A stretch of 11,425 nucleotides of DNA from CAZRNB01 sp964601355 (GCA_964601355.1 CAZRNB010000099.1:1-11425), one strand, 5' to 3'; counted from the first letter of the stretch, positions 1 to 7,159 are shown. The notes: generated by a model not told the origin, from the letters alone. Made by a program: numbers and translations.

Positions 1-2
1 TT

Positions 3-1439
3 ATTTTGGATGATGGCAAGGTTTTGACAGAGAAGATCAGCAAAATTAGTCCCGATTTTCAAACATATCCTTTAAAGTTCACGACACCAGCATCAAGTGA
101 CAATGTAAAAATCGAAATTAAAAGCTCCGGCAAAGGAAAATTTAAAATCGGGACACTTTCTTTAATGCCGGCTGATAATATCAAAGGCTGGCGTCCTGAT
201 GTAATAGCGCTACTGAAAGAGCTTAATTCGCCCATATATCGCTGGCCCGGCGGCAATTTCGTAAGCAGCTACAACTGGCGGGATGGAATCGGCGAACGCG
301 ACAAAAGACCGCCGCGAAAGAATCCGGCATGGAAAGGCGTTGAGCACAACGACGTCGGCATCCATGAGTATATGGAGTTAATGGAGATGATAGGCGCCGA
401 ACCATTCGTCTCGGTAAATACCGGACTCGGCACCGTTGAAGAAGTGGCTGAAGAGGTACAGTATATTAACGGCTCGGCTGATACGCCGATCGGCAAACTG
501 CGTGCACAAAACGGCCATCCACAGCCTTATGGCGTTAAATGGTGGGCCGTGGGCAATGAAATGTATGGCAATTGGCAGCTGGGGCACATGCCGCTTGAAG
601 AATATGTTAAAAAGCATAACCGCGTGGCTGAAGCCATGTGGAAGGTTGACAAGAGCATAAAGCTGATAGGCGTCGGCGATGTAGGACAATGGGACGAGAC
701 CATACTGAAAATATGCGCAGACCACATGAACCTTATCAGCGAGCACATCTACTGTAAAGACAAGACCGATGTTGTTGAGCATACTAAGCAATTGTCTCAG
801 GAAATTATACGTAAAGCCGATGCTCATAGAAAATACCGGCAGGATATACCGGGATTAGCCGCCAAGGATATTCGAATCGCTATGGATGAATGGAACTTCT
901 GGTACGGCAACTACATATACGGCGAATTGGGTTGCCAGTATCATCATAAAGATGCTCTCGGCGTTGCCATCGGCTTACATGAATATTTTAGAAACAGCGA
1001 CCTTTATTTCATGGCCAACTATGCCCAAACGGTGAACGTCATTGGCTGTATCAAAACAAGCCGAACCGCTGCGTCCTTCGAGACGACGGGCCTTGCTTTG
1101 AAGCTCTACCGAAAACTTTATGGCACCATTCCGGTCTCCGTCACTGGTAACATTGCTCCAGTCGATGTCGCTGCAGCATGGACCGATGACCGCAAGGCCT
1201 TAACAGTTGGCGTAGTTAATCCTACGGCCCAGGAATGTGAGATTACAATGGACCTAAAAGGCGTTCAGCTTGCCGGCACAGGTGAGCTTGGCCTGATTGC
1301 TCATTCAGACCCCCTGGCCTGCAATGAACCCGGCAAAGAGCCAAACGTGGTTATTGTAGAAAAGCCGGTGACAGGTTTGTCGAACAAGTTAATTGTACCG
1401 CCGTTGAGCGTCAGCCTTTATAAATTGGCCATTCGGTGA
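3..1439 (+). CDS. Alpha-L-arabinofuranosidase, GH51 family (N-terminus cut by window edge)
   Basis: Retaining glycoside hydrolase that removes terminal alpha-L-arabinofuranosyl residues from hemicellulose or pectin side chains. Counting from the TTG codon at position 6, RWPGGNF lies at residues 79-85. The acid/base glutamate is in WWAVGNE (E185), the substrate-contact histidine in SEHIY (H247), and the nucleophile in MDEWN (E295), the expected GH51 order and spacing. The last 130 or so residues form the beta-sandwich cap seen in GH51. The reading frame stays open to the left edge (codon ATT at 3-5), and the first 60 residues look like the end of an N-terminal carbohydrate-binding-like domain. 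The true start, and any signal peptide, therefore lie outside the window. It is followed by a palindrome cluster and a small Cys-rich gene on the same strand. Family assignment is firm; the exact substrate is not determined. Confidence 0.93.
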   Translation: MLDDGKVLTEKISKISPDFQTYPLKFTTPASSDNVKIEIKSSGKGKFKIGTLSLMPADNIKGWRPDVIALLKELNSPIYRWPGGNFVSSYNWRDGIGERDKRPPRKNPAWKGVEHNDVGIHEYMELMEMIGAEPFVSVNTGLGTVEEVAEEVQYINGSADTPIGKLRAQNGHPQPYGVKWWAVGNEMYGNWQLGHMPLEEYVKKHNRVAEAMWKVDKSIKLIGVGDVGQWDETILKICADHMNLISEHIYCKDKTDVVEHTKQLSQEIIRKADAHRKYRQDIPGLAAKDIRIAMDEWNFWYGNYIYGELGCQYHHKDALGVAIGLHEYFRNSDLYFMANYAQTVNVIGCIKTSRTAASFETTGLALKLYRKLYGTIPVSVTGNIAPVDVAAAWTDDRKALTVGVVNPTAQECEITMDLKGVQLAGTGELGLIAHSDPLACNEPGKEPNVVIVEKPVTGLSNKLIVPPLSVSLYKLAIR

Positions 1440-1448
1440 AATATTAAA

Positions 1449-1508
1449 CCGTCGCCATACTGGCGACGGCTAAACAAATTTGTTTAGCCCCCCAATTTAT
1501 TGGGGGGG
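1449..1508. terminator. Three adjoining palindromes, probable transcription terminator of the GH51 gene
   Basis: Three perfect hairpins lie end to end, starting 9 bp after the stop codon. CCGTCGCCA/TGGCGACGG (1449-1457 with 1461-1469) has a 3-nt loop. GCTAAACAAATTTGTTTAGC (1469-1488) is a gapless 20-bp palindrome. CCCCCCAA/TTGGGGGG (1488-1495 with 1500-1507) has a 4-nt loop. Neighbouring stems share their boundary base. Only a short T-rich run (TTATTT) follows, so this is not a textbook rho-independent terminator. Bidirectional termination or protection of the mRNA 3' end is an inference from the position. Confidence 0.6.
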
Positions 1509-1558
1509 TTATTTCCGCGATTTATTGCGTGATTTTCACAATAAGGATACCGCGAACT

Positions 1559-1753
1559 ATGGAATGCCAAAAGCAGCAGAATCTAAAAGATTGCGGTTGT
1601 ACATATCCAGGATGCAGCCGAAAGGGCGTGTGTTGCGAGTGTTTGAGCTACCACTTGTCGAGTCAGGAGCTTCCAGGCTGTTGTTTTCCGCCGGCTGCGG
1701 AGAAGACTTACGACCGTAGCTTCGCGGCATTTGCTAAGGCTTGGAAATTGTAA
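1559..1753 (+). CDS. Small cysteine-rich protein, DUF6485-like
   Basis: A 64-residue protein with nine cysteines (residues 3, 12, 14, 19, 25, 26, 28, 41, 42), including CGC, CCEC and CC clusters, and the segment EKTYDRSFAAF near the C-terminus. The pattern MECxK...NLKxCxCTYPxC.RKGxCCEC.xYH...ELPgCxFPP..EKTYDRS is the one I recall for DUF6485, a family of unknown function. The cysteines suggest metal or Fe-S binding (inference). The ATG at 1559 is chosen over an in-frame GTG at 1529 because the family motif begins with MEC and AAGGA lies about 11 nt upstream. There is no signal peptide or membrane segment. It is followed by a strong terminator at 1786-1815. It sits downstream of the arabinofuranosidase but is separated by a palindrome cluster, so it is probably transcribed separately. 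Confidence 0.75.
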   Translation: MECQKQQNLKDCGCTYPGCSRKGVCCECLSYHLSSQELPGCCFPPAAEKTYDRSFAAFAKAWKL

Positions 1754-1785
1754 TCTGTTGCGTTGCAGGTGATTGAACAAAGAAC

Positions 1786-1817
1786 AAGGCCGAGCGAATT
1801 TTATCGCTCGGCCTTTT
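1786..1817. terminator. Bidirectional rho-independent terminator between convergent genes
   Basis: AAGGCCGAGCGA (1786-1797) pairs perfectly with TCGCTCGGCCTT (1804-1815). The 12-bp stem has a 6-nt loop and is followed by TTTT on the + strand. It lies 32 bp after the small Cys-rich gene and 24 bp beyond the stop of the minus-strand PD40 gene. It can therefore end transcription from both sides, although the minus-strand U-tract (TTGTTCTTTG) is weaker. Confidence 0.88.
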
Positions 1818-1839
1818 CTATATGTGAAAAACTTATCAA

Positions 1840-3408
1840 TCAGAAACCGAGCAATTCGTCGGGCCAGTCTTTGCTTAGGACCTTCTGGAGTTTGCCTTCT
1901 GTATCGAGGATGACTATTTCCTTCCGTCGTGCAGGAGTGTTTGGGTCAGGGCAGAGGTAATGGGATTTTTCCGCGACGAGGCAGGAAATCTGGTCTTTAC
2001 CCTTCCATTGCGAGACGAGCTTGGGAGGTGAATCATCTCCGAAAGATTCATTTTCGTCGATGAGGCTTTTTGAAAAATCGAGGTCTTGGCCGAGTGCGTA
2101 GATGCCAAGGGTGTTTTTATTGCCCGGCAGGAGAATTTTTTTGTTGTCGTGCGACAGCGTAAAGAGATAACAATTACCTTCCGTGAAGTCGAGGGCGACT
2201 TGCGGGAGAATTTCGCTGATTGCGCCGGTAAGGGTGTCGCAGCAGAAGATGGTTGCCTTTTCAGAGTCAAGCTTGCTCGACGGTAATGACACTTTTGCAG
2301 ATGTAAAGAAGATGCGGTTGTCGCGTGCATATAAGATATACATCCAGGAGTAATAACCGACGCCGGCAAGCTCTTTTGCAGGGCCGGTGCAGTTATGTGC
2401 CGCCAGAGTCATGTTGTCACTGGCGTCGAGATTAACAGGTGCGGCAAGGATTCGGCCATTGGGGTCAATAATAGCTCGCTCGACAAGCGAGCCGAGTGTA
2501 AATTTATCCTTGTCGAAATCTTCATCTTCGGGCTTCATATATGCAATCGCACGGCCGTCGGGCCGGAAGTCATAACCGATGGCCACGGCCTGCTCGACCA
2601 GCGCCGCAGTTATGCTTTGTGACGGCGAAGCGATATAGAGATCAAAACCGACCTCAAATGTGTCACCATTGATGCGGTCTGTGACATAAGCAATAAGCTT
2701 GGCATCCGGCGAGAAGCGGATGCGCCAGAGCTGTTGTGAGCTTGTTGCGAGAATTTTTTTGTCGTTGGGATCAGCCGTTGGAGAAAGGACAAGCTGGAAG
2801 TATGTCAAGTCCTCTTCTTTAATTTTTTCGATTAATTCCGGGCCGACTTTTTCAGCGAGCTGTTTATCAATGTTTTCGACGAGGTAGCGGTTGACCCAGT
2901 TAGAGTGCTGGTCATTGAAGGATTTTTGCCGTAAATCACTGGAGATGGATTCGCTGAGGCGTACAACCTTATTTGGAGCATTTGCCGGGAAGCTGAATAA
3001 ACCGATGGAGACGCCTTCGCCAAGGCCTGGGAGCTTGTTGTCTTTGCTGCCTGCGATTAGAATTTGTTGCTTGAGGATTTCAGCATGTGCTTTGATTACT
3101 TTAACCTGGCCAGGTGGAAGACATTTGATAACGCTATTGAAGTCGTCCACCTTGACTATTTTGCCATAAGCAAAATGCGAGCCGTCAGGCGATATGGCAG
3201 GCCATAATGTGGTTGTTTCTTTGGGGGCAATCTGGGTCAGAGAGCCGGTTTTGCCATCGACGAGGAAAAGCGCACCATCTTTGCTGTAGATGCCGATGGA
3301 ACCATCCGCAGACCATTGGAGTGAGTCTTTGGGTATGCAGCCTATGATGAAAGTAATGGCGATGTATGAGGTGATAAGTAAAAAGCTGATGAGGTTTTTC
3401 TTAATCAT
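1840..3408 (-). CDS. PD40/TolB-like beta-propeller lipoprotein, third gene of a sigma module
   Basis: A 522-residue exported protein of unknown specific function. Residues 1-24 form a lipoprotein signal peptide: lysines at 3-4, a hydrophobic core, and a lipobox-like FIIGC with the lipidated cysteine at 24. The mature part contains repeated PD40/WD40-like blades: WSADGSIGIYS (32-42), AISPDGSHFAYG (71-82), RFSPDAKLIAYV (231-242), DFRPDGRAIAYM (280-291) and LSHDNKKILL (418-427). Such propellers usually bind a protein or ligand. The ATG at 3406-3408 has AGGAG a few bases upstream and overlaps the end of the preceding membrane-protein gene by 8 bp, so translation is probably coupled. Its place behind a sigma factor and a single-pass protein suggests an envelope sensor or effector for that sigma factor (inference). 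It is not TolB itself: there is no Tol-Pal context and the domain order differs. Confidence 0.82.
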   Translation of the reverse strand: MIKKNLISFLLITSYIAITFIIGCIPKDSLQWSADGSIGIYSKDGALFLVDGKTGSLTQIAPKETTTLWPAISPDGSHFAYGKIVKVDDFNSVIKCLPPGQVKVIKAHAEILKQQILIAGSKDNKLPGLGEGVSIGLFSFPANAPNKVVRLSESISSDLRQKSFNDQHSNWVNRYLVENIDKQLAEKVGPELIEKIKEEDLTYFQLVLSPTADPNDKKILATSSQQLWRIRFSPDAKLIAYVTDRINGDTFEVGFDLYIASPSQSITAALVEQAVAIGYDFRPDGRAIAYMKPEDEDFDKDKFTLGSLVERAIIDPNGRILAAPVNLDASDNMTLAAHNCTGPAKELAGVGYYSWMYILYARDNRIFFTSAKVSLPSSKLDSEKATIFCCDTLTGAISEILPQVALDFTEGNCYLFTLSHDNKKILLPGNKNTLGIYALGQDLDFSKSLIDENESFGDDSPPKLVSQWKGKDQISCLVAEKSHYLCPDPNTPARRKEIVILDTEGKLQKVLSKDWPDELLGF

Positions 3409-3841
3409 AATGTTTCTCCTTTAGATATTGTTTGTATGCGTTAAGCAGACTGGTTTTAATGGTCTGGGATTGTGCATAAGTTCTGGGCCGCATCGCGGCG
3501 ATGGCTTTGCTTCGCCAAAAGCTGTCTTCGGCCTTTGGGGCGGTCGGATACACTGTGAGTGTCGAGGCGTAGCCGGTGACATCGGGTGTGTGTGACTCCA
3601 GTTGAGCCGTTCCTGACCATCGGCCAATAGAGAAGCCGATGCCGAAGGCGATGAGGATAGCAGCCGCGACGGCAAGTCTTGCCGCCCCACCTTTCGTAAT
3701 GCTTCGCCTTATGTTAGGCTCTACGAGAGCTGATTCGGTTAGCGAGATGGAAATATCATCATGAACTCTTCTATCCAGCTTGGCGCTGGCCTTTACGTGC
3801 ATTTTCTTAATCATTTTGTGTATGTCATCAGCCGGCCTCAT
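3401..3841 (-). CDS. Single-pass membrane protein, putative anti-sigma factor of module 3
   Basis: A 146-residue protein with a cytoplasmic, charged N-terminus (1-50), one membrane helix at about 52-73 (LAVAAAILIAFGIGF) and an extracytoplasmic tail of about 70 residues containing SKAIAAMRPRTYAQ. The start codon overlaps the sigma gene's stop (ATGA, 3838-3841) and its own stop overlaps the lipoprotein start, so all three are probably co-translated. Gene order and topology fit an anti-sigma factor that holds the upstream sigma factor at the membrane (inference). It has no cysteines, so the zinc-binding HxxxCxxC anti-sigma motif is absent. The N-terminal segment KMHVKASAKLDRRVHDDI loosely resembles the N-termini of the two larger partners in this window. 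I do not recognise a named family. Confidence 0.75.
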   Translation of the reverse strand: MRPADDIHKMIKKMHVKASAKLDRRVHDDISISLTESALVEPNIRRSITKGGAARLAVAAAILIAFGIGFSIGRWSGTAQLESHTPDVTGYASTLTVYPTAPKAEDSFWRSKAIAAMRPRTYAQSQTIKTSLLNAYKQYLKEKHYD

Positions 3842-4383
3842 TTTTTTACCTCGCTATTTAATATTGACCGAAGCTTGTCCAACGCATACCGGTATCGGCC
3901 CTGCACCGTATTGATTGAAACGCCCTGTGATTCAGCAATTGCCTTAAATTTAAGACCACTGTATATATGGAGGATTAAAACCTCCTTTTGCTCATACGGA
4001 ATCTGCCCAAGAGCCCAGCTCAACCGGCGCAATTCTTCGCCAAATATCGCAGAAGCATCAGGCATATTTATATCCGTCACAGACGGTTCTGCATTATCTA
4101 ATTCGGTATTTTGGTGCCGCTGCCCTTCTTTATTTCTGTTTCGAGCGTTATTGGCAACGCAGGTGGCTAAATAGGCTTTCAGGCTGCCGGTCAGCCGAAA
4201 CTTCTCGAACGATTTAATAAAAGAAACAAAGACATCATGTACCACGTCCTCAGAAGAACCAACATCGGTTAGTAGCGCCGCTGCCAGCGTTACCAAATCA
4301 TCTTTGTACTTATCGTAGATGTGCCGCAGAACCTCTTTTCTGCCGTGATTAAACTGCCATATAAGAAGCTTGTCCTGCAGCAT
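3838..4383 (-). CDS. ECF-type RNA polymerase sigma factor (module 3)
   Basis: A 181-residue group 4 sigma-70 factor that directs RNA polymerase to specific promoters. Region 2 covers roughly residues 18-85, with SSEDVVHDVFVSFIKSFEKF (43-62) as region 2.2 and LKAYLATCVANNARNRNK (68-85) as 2.3/2.4. A linker of about 35 residues follows. Region 4 covers 120-175, with IPYEQKEVLILHIYSGL and the helix-turn-helix FKAIAESQGVSINTVQGRYR. GGAAAG (minus strand of 4392-4397) sits 8 nt before the ATG. The stop codon overlaps the next gene's start, giving a sigma, membrane protein, lipoprotein operon. The upstream spacer is rich in palindromic repeats; I see no convincing autoregulated ECF promoter there. 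The sequence does not indicate the target regulon. Confidence 0.92.
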   Translation of the reverse strand: MLQDKLLIWQFNHGRKEVLRHIYDKYKDDLVTLAAALLTDVGSSEDVVHDVFVSFIKSFEKFRLTGSLKAYLATCVANNARNRNKEGQRHQNTELDNAEPSVTDINMPDASAIFGEELRRLSWALGQIPYEQKEVLILHIYSGLKFKAIAESQGVSINTVQGRYRYALDKLRSILNSEVKK

Positions 4384-4413
4384 TAAAGCTACTTTCCAGA
4401 ACGTTAAACAATC

Positions 4414-4591
4414 GTGTGTGACCAGATTTTATGGCGGCCCCTTGTCATTGCGAGGCCCGAAGGGCCGTGGCAATCTCAAAACTATAAATATAAGAGATTG
4501 CTTCGGTCGCTTCGCTCCATCGCAATGACAATGACAGATAAAATCTGATCATTAATACTGTTACATACTGCCACAAAAATTAGTCACACAC
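4414..4591. repeat. Palindromic repeat A, 'GTCATTGCGAG' type, inside two outer inverted repeats
   Basis: The core at 4443-4530 has perfect 11-bp ends, TGTCATTGCGA (4443-4453) and TCGCAATGACA (4520-4530), and an inner pair GCAATCTC/GAGATTGC (4470-4477, 4494-4501) around an AT-rich loop. Outside the core a second pair, GACCAGATTTTAT/ATAAAATCTGATC, matches 12 of 13 bases (4420-4432, 4538-4550). A third, GTGTGTGAC/GTCACACAC, lies further out (4414-4422, 4583-4591). There is no coding potential. The core resembles a dispersed palindrome of environmental bacteria that I recognise only in general terms. Confidence 0.8.
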
Positions 4592-4649
4592 AAAAAATCG
4601 ATTGTCACTTATATAACAACTTCACGGGCTGTTTTAGTATAAAAAAAAC

Positions 4650-4784
4650 GTAAGCGTTCACGGAAAAACCGCATTTTTGTCACTGCGAGCGAAGCAGTCT
4701 GATACCTCCAAAAGATTGAGATTGCTTCGGCCTAAAGGCCTCGCAATGACGTAAAAACGTAACATTTTTTGCGTGAACGCTTAC
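4650..4784. repeat. Composite palindromic repeat B with 13-bp terminal inverted repeats
   Basis: The outer ends GTAAGCGTTCACG (4650-4662) and CGTGAACGCTTAC (4772-4784) are perfect inverted repeats. The inner core has ends GTCACTGCGA (4679-4688) and TCGCAATGAC (4741-4750), with one mismatch, and contains GAGATTGCTTCGGCC. Read on the minus strand, its right half (GTTCACG, AAAATGTT, TTTTACGTCATTGCGAG) matches the left half of repeat D. B and D are therefore copies of one element in opposite orientation. Confidence 0.82.
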
Positions 4785-4841
4785 AAAAAAACGATTATTC
4801 GCCTTACCATAACTGATTCCTTTGCTTTCCAATTTTCTTTT

Positions 4842-5016
4842 TAGAAAAGAGCAGAGGTTGTCATTTCGAGCGAGCCGAAGGCGAGTCGAGAAATCTGCTT
4901 TATATCCTTCGACTTCGCTCAGGACGCCTTACGGCGGATTTCTCCACTTCGCCCCTTTTTCTGTCTTCGACAGAAGACACGGGGGCTTCGGTCGAAATGA
5001 CATGAGGTCTTTTCTA
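4842..5016. repeat. Palindromic repeat C, 'GTCATTTCGAG' type
   Basis: Perfect 11-bp ends TGTCATTTCGA (4859-4869) and TCGAAATGACA (4992-5002), flanked by an outer 9-bp pair TAGAAAAGA/TCTTTTCTA (4842-4850, 5008-5016). Inside are GAGAAATC/GATTTCTC (4888-4895, 4937-4944) and a separate short hairpin TCTGTC-TTC-GACAGA (4960-4974). The core sequence differs from repeats A, B and D, so it is a second element type placed in the same spacer. The short frame crossing it is only translated repeat. Confidence 0.8.
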
Positions 5017-5092
5017 CAGAGCATTTTTACTTAACAATTTCTATTATTATAGACGAAAAAGGCGGTCCCTGCGCAACTTCTTTTTTCTACGC

Positions 5093-5123
5093 ATAAAAAA
5101 AACCGAGCTAGAAAACCCGGCTT
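5093..5123 (-). terminator. Rho-independent terminator of the 433-residue partner gene
   Basis: In the minus-strand RNA, AAGCCGGG (5123-5116) pairs with CUCGGUUU (5107-5100) using two G-U pairs, and runs into about eight U residues. It lies 24 bp past the stop codon. The same hairpin in a stronger form follows the paralogous gene at 7384-7411. Confidence 0.8.
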
Positions 5124-5146
5124 TTGTGTTTATGCTTTTACAACGA

Positions 5147-6448
5147 TTACTTCGGCTGGAGCGCTTCAAGCTCAGCTAACTGTTCAGCGGTGACATCCAT
5201 GGTCTTTAAATCCCCAAAGATTACACGATAGTATCCATCTGAAATTTTCCACCGTAAAAGCACTGATTCCACATCTTCAGCCATTACACTATCTCCGTAA
5301 TATACTGCTTCTTTTTCCGCTCCAACCAACTGGGCATAGAAACTTCCTACAGGCAGGATATTTTGTAATGCGCTTGTATATTCATCTTGCTTTACGATAA
5401 TTTTAATACCATATTTTTTCGTAAGTTCTTCAGTGATTTCCTTCATTAATGTCATTAACGCCAAACTGCCTGGATATCGTCCATCGGTAAGTTCGGCGAA
5501 CAGATGAAGGGCATTAATCGCCGTACCTTCATTTACTTCTGGTAAATTCATTTCACTGCTTGTGTAATCGGGAGGTATATCAGGCACAAACAGGGCCGGG
5601 TCAAGTTCAACATTCCATTGAAAATCATCCATGACCATACTCATTTCCATTTGTCCCCCAGAGACAATACCTTCAATTTCAATACGAACGGGAAAATCAG
5701 TTCCTATCTCTACCCATAGTCGAGCGGTTGCTTCTTCAAACATGCCGCCCATTACTTTTGGACCGGTACATTCAATTCCTTCGACATCAATTCCGTTTAT
5801 GTTATCCCGGCCAAGCTGTTTATACTCTGTCGACATCATATGCCTGACCATTACACGAGGATCATCCTTGTCGGATATTTGTCTTAATTCATCCGGCGAT
5901 TTGGTGAATCTCATAAACTTCTTTTGTTCCGGCATCACACTAACATAGACATTTTCTATCGGATTCAAATACATTATAAAGCTAAGTTTATCATCCATAT
6001 ATTGTTCCACTCGTGTTCCGTGTTTTAAGGAATGATAAGCTATTGTCTCTGTTTTTGGAGTTTGTCCCTGTGGCATGCCCTGCATTTTAACGTTAGTTGT
6101 TAAACGATAAACAACGCTTTCGACACTTTCAATTTTTTCGACCAAAACTCCCCACGCTACACCTGAAGTACTGAATTGAAAATTTATTATTAACGCCGCA
6201 ATAATTATCACCGCCGCAGCAGCGGCTAATTTTGTAAATCTGCTTTTCATGATTATTCTCCTGAATATAATGTTAGCGGATTCCTTCGAGCTCGCTGACC
6301 CACGTGACGCACTGTCCTGGAATTCCTTTGCCGACCGCCCTCTCAGCTCGTTTAGAAATTTACTATCAGGTGCAATTGTTTCCCGATTCAAAGAAGACAG
6401 CAGTGAAAAGAACTGCTCATCAGAGTTTTTCTCTTTTTTTGAGTTCAT
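5147..6448 (-). CDS. Membrane-anchored sigma partner with LolA/RseB-like domain (module 2)
   Basis: A 433-residue protein, paralogue of the one at 7437-8774. Residues 1-66 are charged and predicted cytoplasmic. KSRFTKLAAAAAVIIIAALI (68-87) is the membrane helix. Residues 95-290 look like a LolA/RseB-type half-barrel: alternating strands, VMPEQKKFMRF (171-181), DPRVMVRHMMSTEYKQLGR (196-214), WVEIGTDFPVRIEIEG (245-260). Residues 305-433 form a separate conserved domain with GRYPGSL, AVYYGDSV and VLLRWKISDGYYRVIFGDL. It starts 25 bp after the sigma gene stop, with AGGAGC as ribosome binding site. I infer an anti-sigma factor with an extracytoplasmic sensing part, by analogy with RseA/RseB fused in one chain. 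A second start at 6250 (Met67), with its own AGGAG, could give a form without the cytoplasmic part. No zinc anti-sigma motif is present. Confidence 0.78.
   Translation of the reverse strand: MNSKKEKNSDEQFFSLLSSLNRETIAPDSKFLNELRGRSAKEFQDSASRGSASSKESANIIFRRIIMKSRFTKLAAAAAVIIIAALIINFQFSTSGVAWGVLVEKIESVESVVYRLTTNVKMQGMPQGQTPKTETIAYHSLKHGTRVEQYMDDKLSFIMYLNPIENVYVSVMPEQKKFMRFTKSPDELRQISDKDDPRVMVRHMMSTEYKQLGRDNINGIDVEGIECTGPKVMGGMFEEATARLWVEIGTDFPVRIEIEGIVSGGQMEMSMVMDDFQWNVELDPALFVPDIPPDYTSSEMNLPEVNEGTAINALHLFAELTDGRYPGSLALMTLMKEITEELTKKYGIKIIVKQDEYTSALQNILPVGSFYAQLVGAEKEAVYYGDSVMAEDVESVLLRWKISDGYYRVIFGDLKTMDVTAEQLAELEALQPK
6248..6262 (-). promoter_or_regulatory. Internal ribosome binding site and ATG within the 433-residue partner gene
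   Basis: On the minus strand, AGGAGAA (6262-6256) is followed 5 nt later by an in-frame ATG (6250-6248) encoding Met67, immediately before the membrane helix. Its strength equals that of the gene's own start. The paralogue has the same arrangement at 8616-8631. Use as a real start is inferred. Confidence 0.5.
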
Positions 6449-6473
6449 AATATTAGCTCCTGCGCACCGGTTA

Positions 6474-7058
6474 TTACTGGGTCAACTTTCTAAAGATCCG
6501 TCGAAAGGCCCTCCGTGCTCGGGCCAACTTAGATCGGACAGCTTCAGAGGAGCTACCGATTTGTTCTGCAATCTGTTCGACCGCCACACCATCAATATAT
6601 TTTGAAGTTAATAATGTTTGATACTCGGCCGGCAATTCTGCAAGAGTATGTCGTACTAAAGTTGCCATTTCGTTGTTTTCAAGGACCTCGGCCGGCAGTT
6701 TTTCTCTGCCATCAATCCAATCAGCTTTTTGTCCATCTAACGAGCACCACCATTGCTGAGCCTTTGCACGTGCTTCTTTTGCTTTTTCCCTTCGATAATG
6801 CAGGGCGATCTGGCGTTGTGCGATAGTCCAGAGCCATACCCACAGTGAGCCGCGTCGATGATCAAAATTCCTCGCTGAACGTGCCGCAGCCAAAAATGTT
6901 TCCTGAACAACATCAGCTATAGAGACCGGGTCACTATACATTAACCGTGCGACATTACGCCAGAGCTGCTCAGCGTACAACTCATATAGCTTTAACCATG
7001 CACTTCTACTGCCTTGTCGCAATCCTTGGGCTATTTCTGCATGTGTAAATTGATCCAT
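6474..7058 (-). CDS. ECF-type RNA polymerase sigma factor (module 2)
   Basis: A 194-residue group 4 sigma-70 factor. Region 2 includes SIADVVQETFLAAARSARNF (46-65) and WVWLWTIAQRQIALHYRR (73-90). A linker with KAQQWWCSL and a charged stretch follows. Region 4 spans about 139-190, with LAELPAEYQTLLTSKYIDGV and the helix-turn-helix VEQIAEQIGSSSEAVRSKLA. I chose ATG at 7058. A GTG at 7079 would add seven residues (MFFNTAN) but has GAG directly against it with no spacing, and neither site has a good Shine-Dalgarno sequence. The gene ends 25 bp before the paralogous membrane partner and is presumably co-transcribed with it. The linker to region 4 (NEMATLVR) resembles DELATLVR in the module 1 sigma, so the two are related, although region 2 has diverged strongly. 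Confidence 0.9.
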   Translation of the reverse strand: MDQFTHAEIAQGLRQGSRSAWLKLYELYAEQLWRNVARLMYSDPVSIADVVQETFLAAARSARNFDHRRGSLWVWLWTIAQRQIALHYRREKAKEARAKAQQWWCSLDGQKADWIDGREKLPAEVLENNEMATLVRHTLAELPAEYQTLLTSKYIDGVAVEQIAEQIGSSSEAVRSKLARARRAFRRIFRKLTQ

Positions 7059-7159
7059 ATTGGCCGTATTAAAGAACACCTCAAATACATCGATGGTTTA
7101 GCTTTCACTTTATAGTTTGCGCATTGTTCGGAAAGTGTGTCGAGAAAAATTCTTATTTT

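Larger units (their letters stand above)
4384..5146. other. 763-bp gene-free spacer filled with palindromic repeats
   Basis: This stretch between the module 3 sigma gene and the module 2 partner contains repeats A, B and C and one terminator, as listed separately. What remains (4592-4649, 4785-4841, 5017-5092) is AT-rich and shows no credible gene. I could not find a convincing promoter for the module 3 sigma gene, although one should lie here, because the upstream terminator isolates it from module 2. Confidence 0.7.

Noticed and set aside
378..827. 149-residue antisense frame within the arabinofuranosidase
   Set aside because: It is the mirror of a strongly conserved catalytic region and lacks a ribosome binding site or recognisable motif.
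4440..5003. Possible CRISPR array or tRNA cluster because of repeated motifs
   Set aside because: The repeats are inverted, not direct, have no regular spacers, and show no tRNA cloverleaf or T-loop sequence.
4822..5034. 70-residue plus-strand open frame across the spacer
   Set aside because: It consists almost wholly of palindromic repeat C in translation, has no ribosome binding site and shows no protein-like pattern.
7077..7079. GTG as start of the module 2 sigma gene
   Set aside because: Its only purine-rich sequence, GAG, abuts the codon with no spacing; the ATG at 7058 gives a normal ECF N-terminus. Neither choice is certain.
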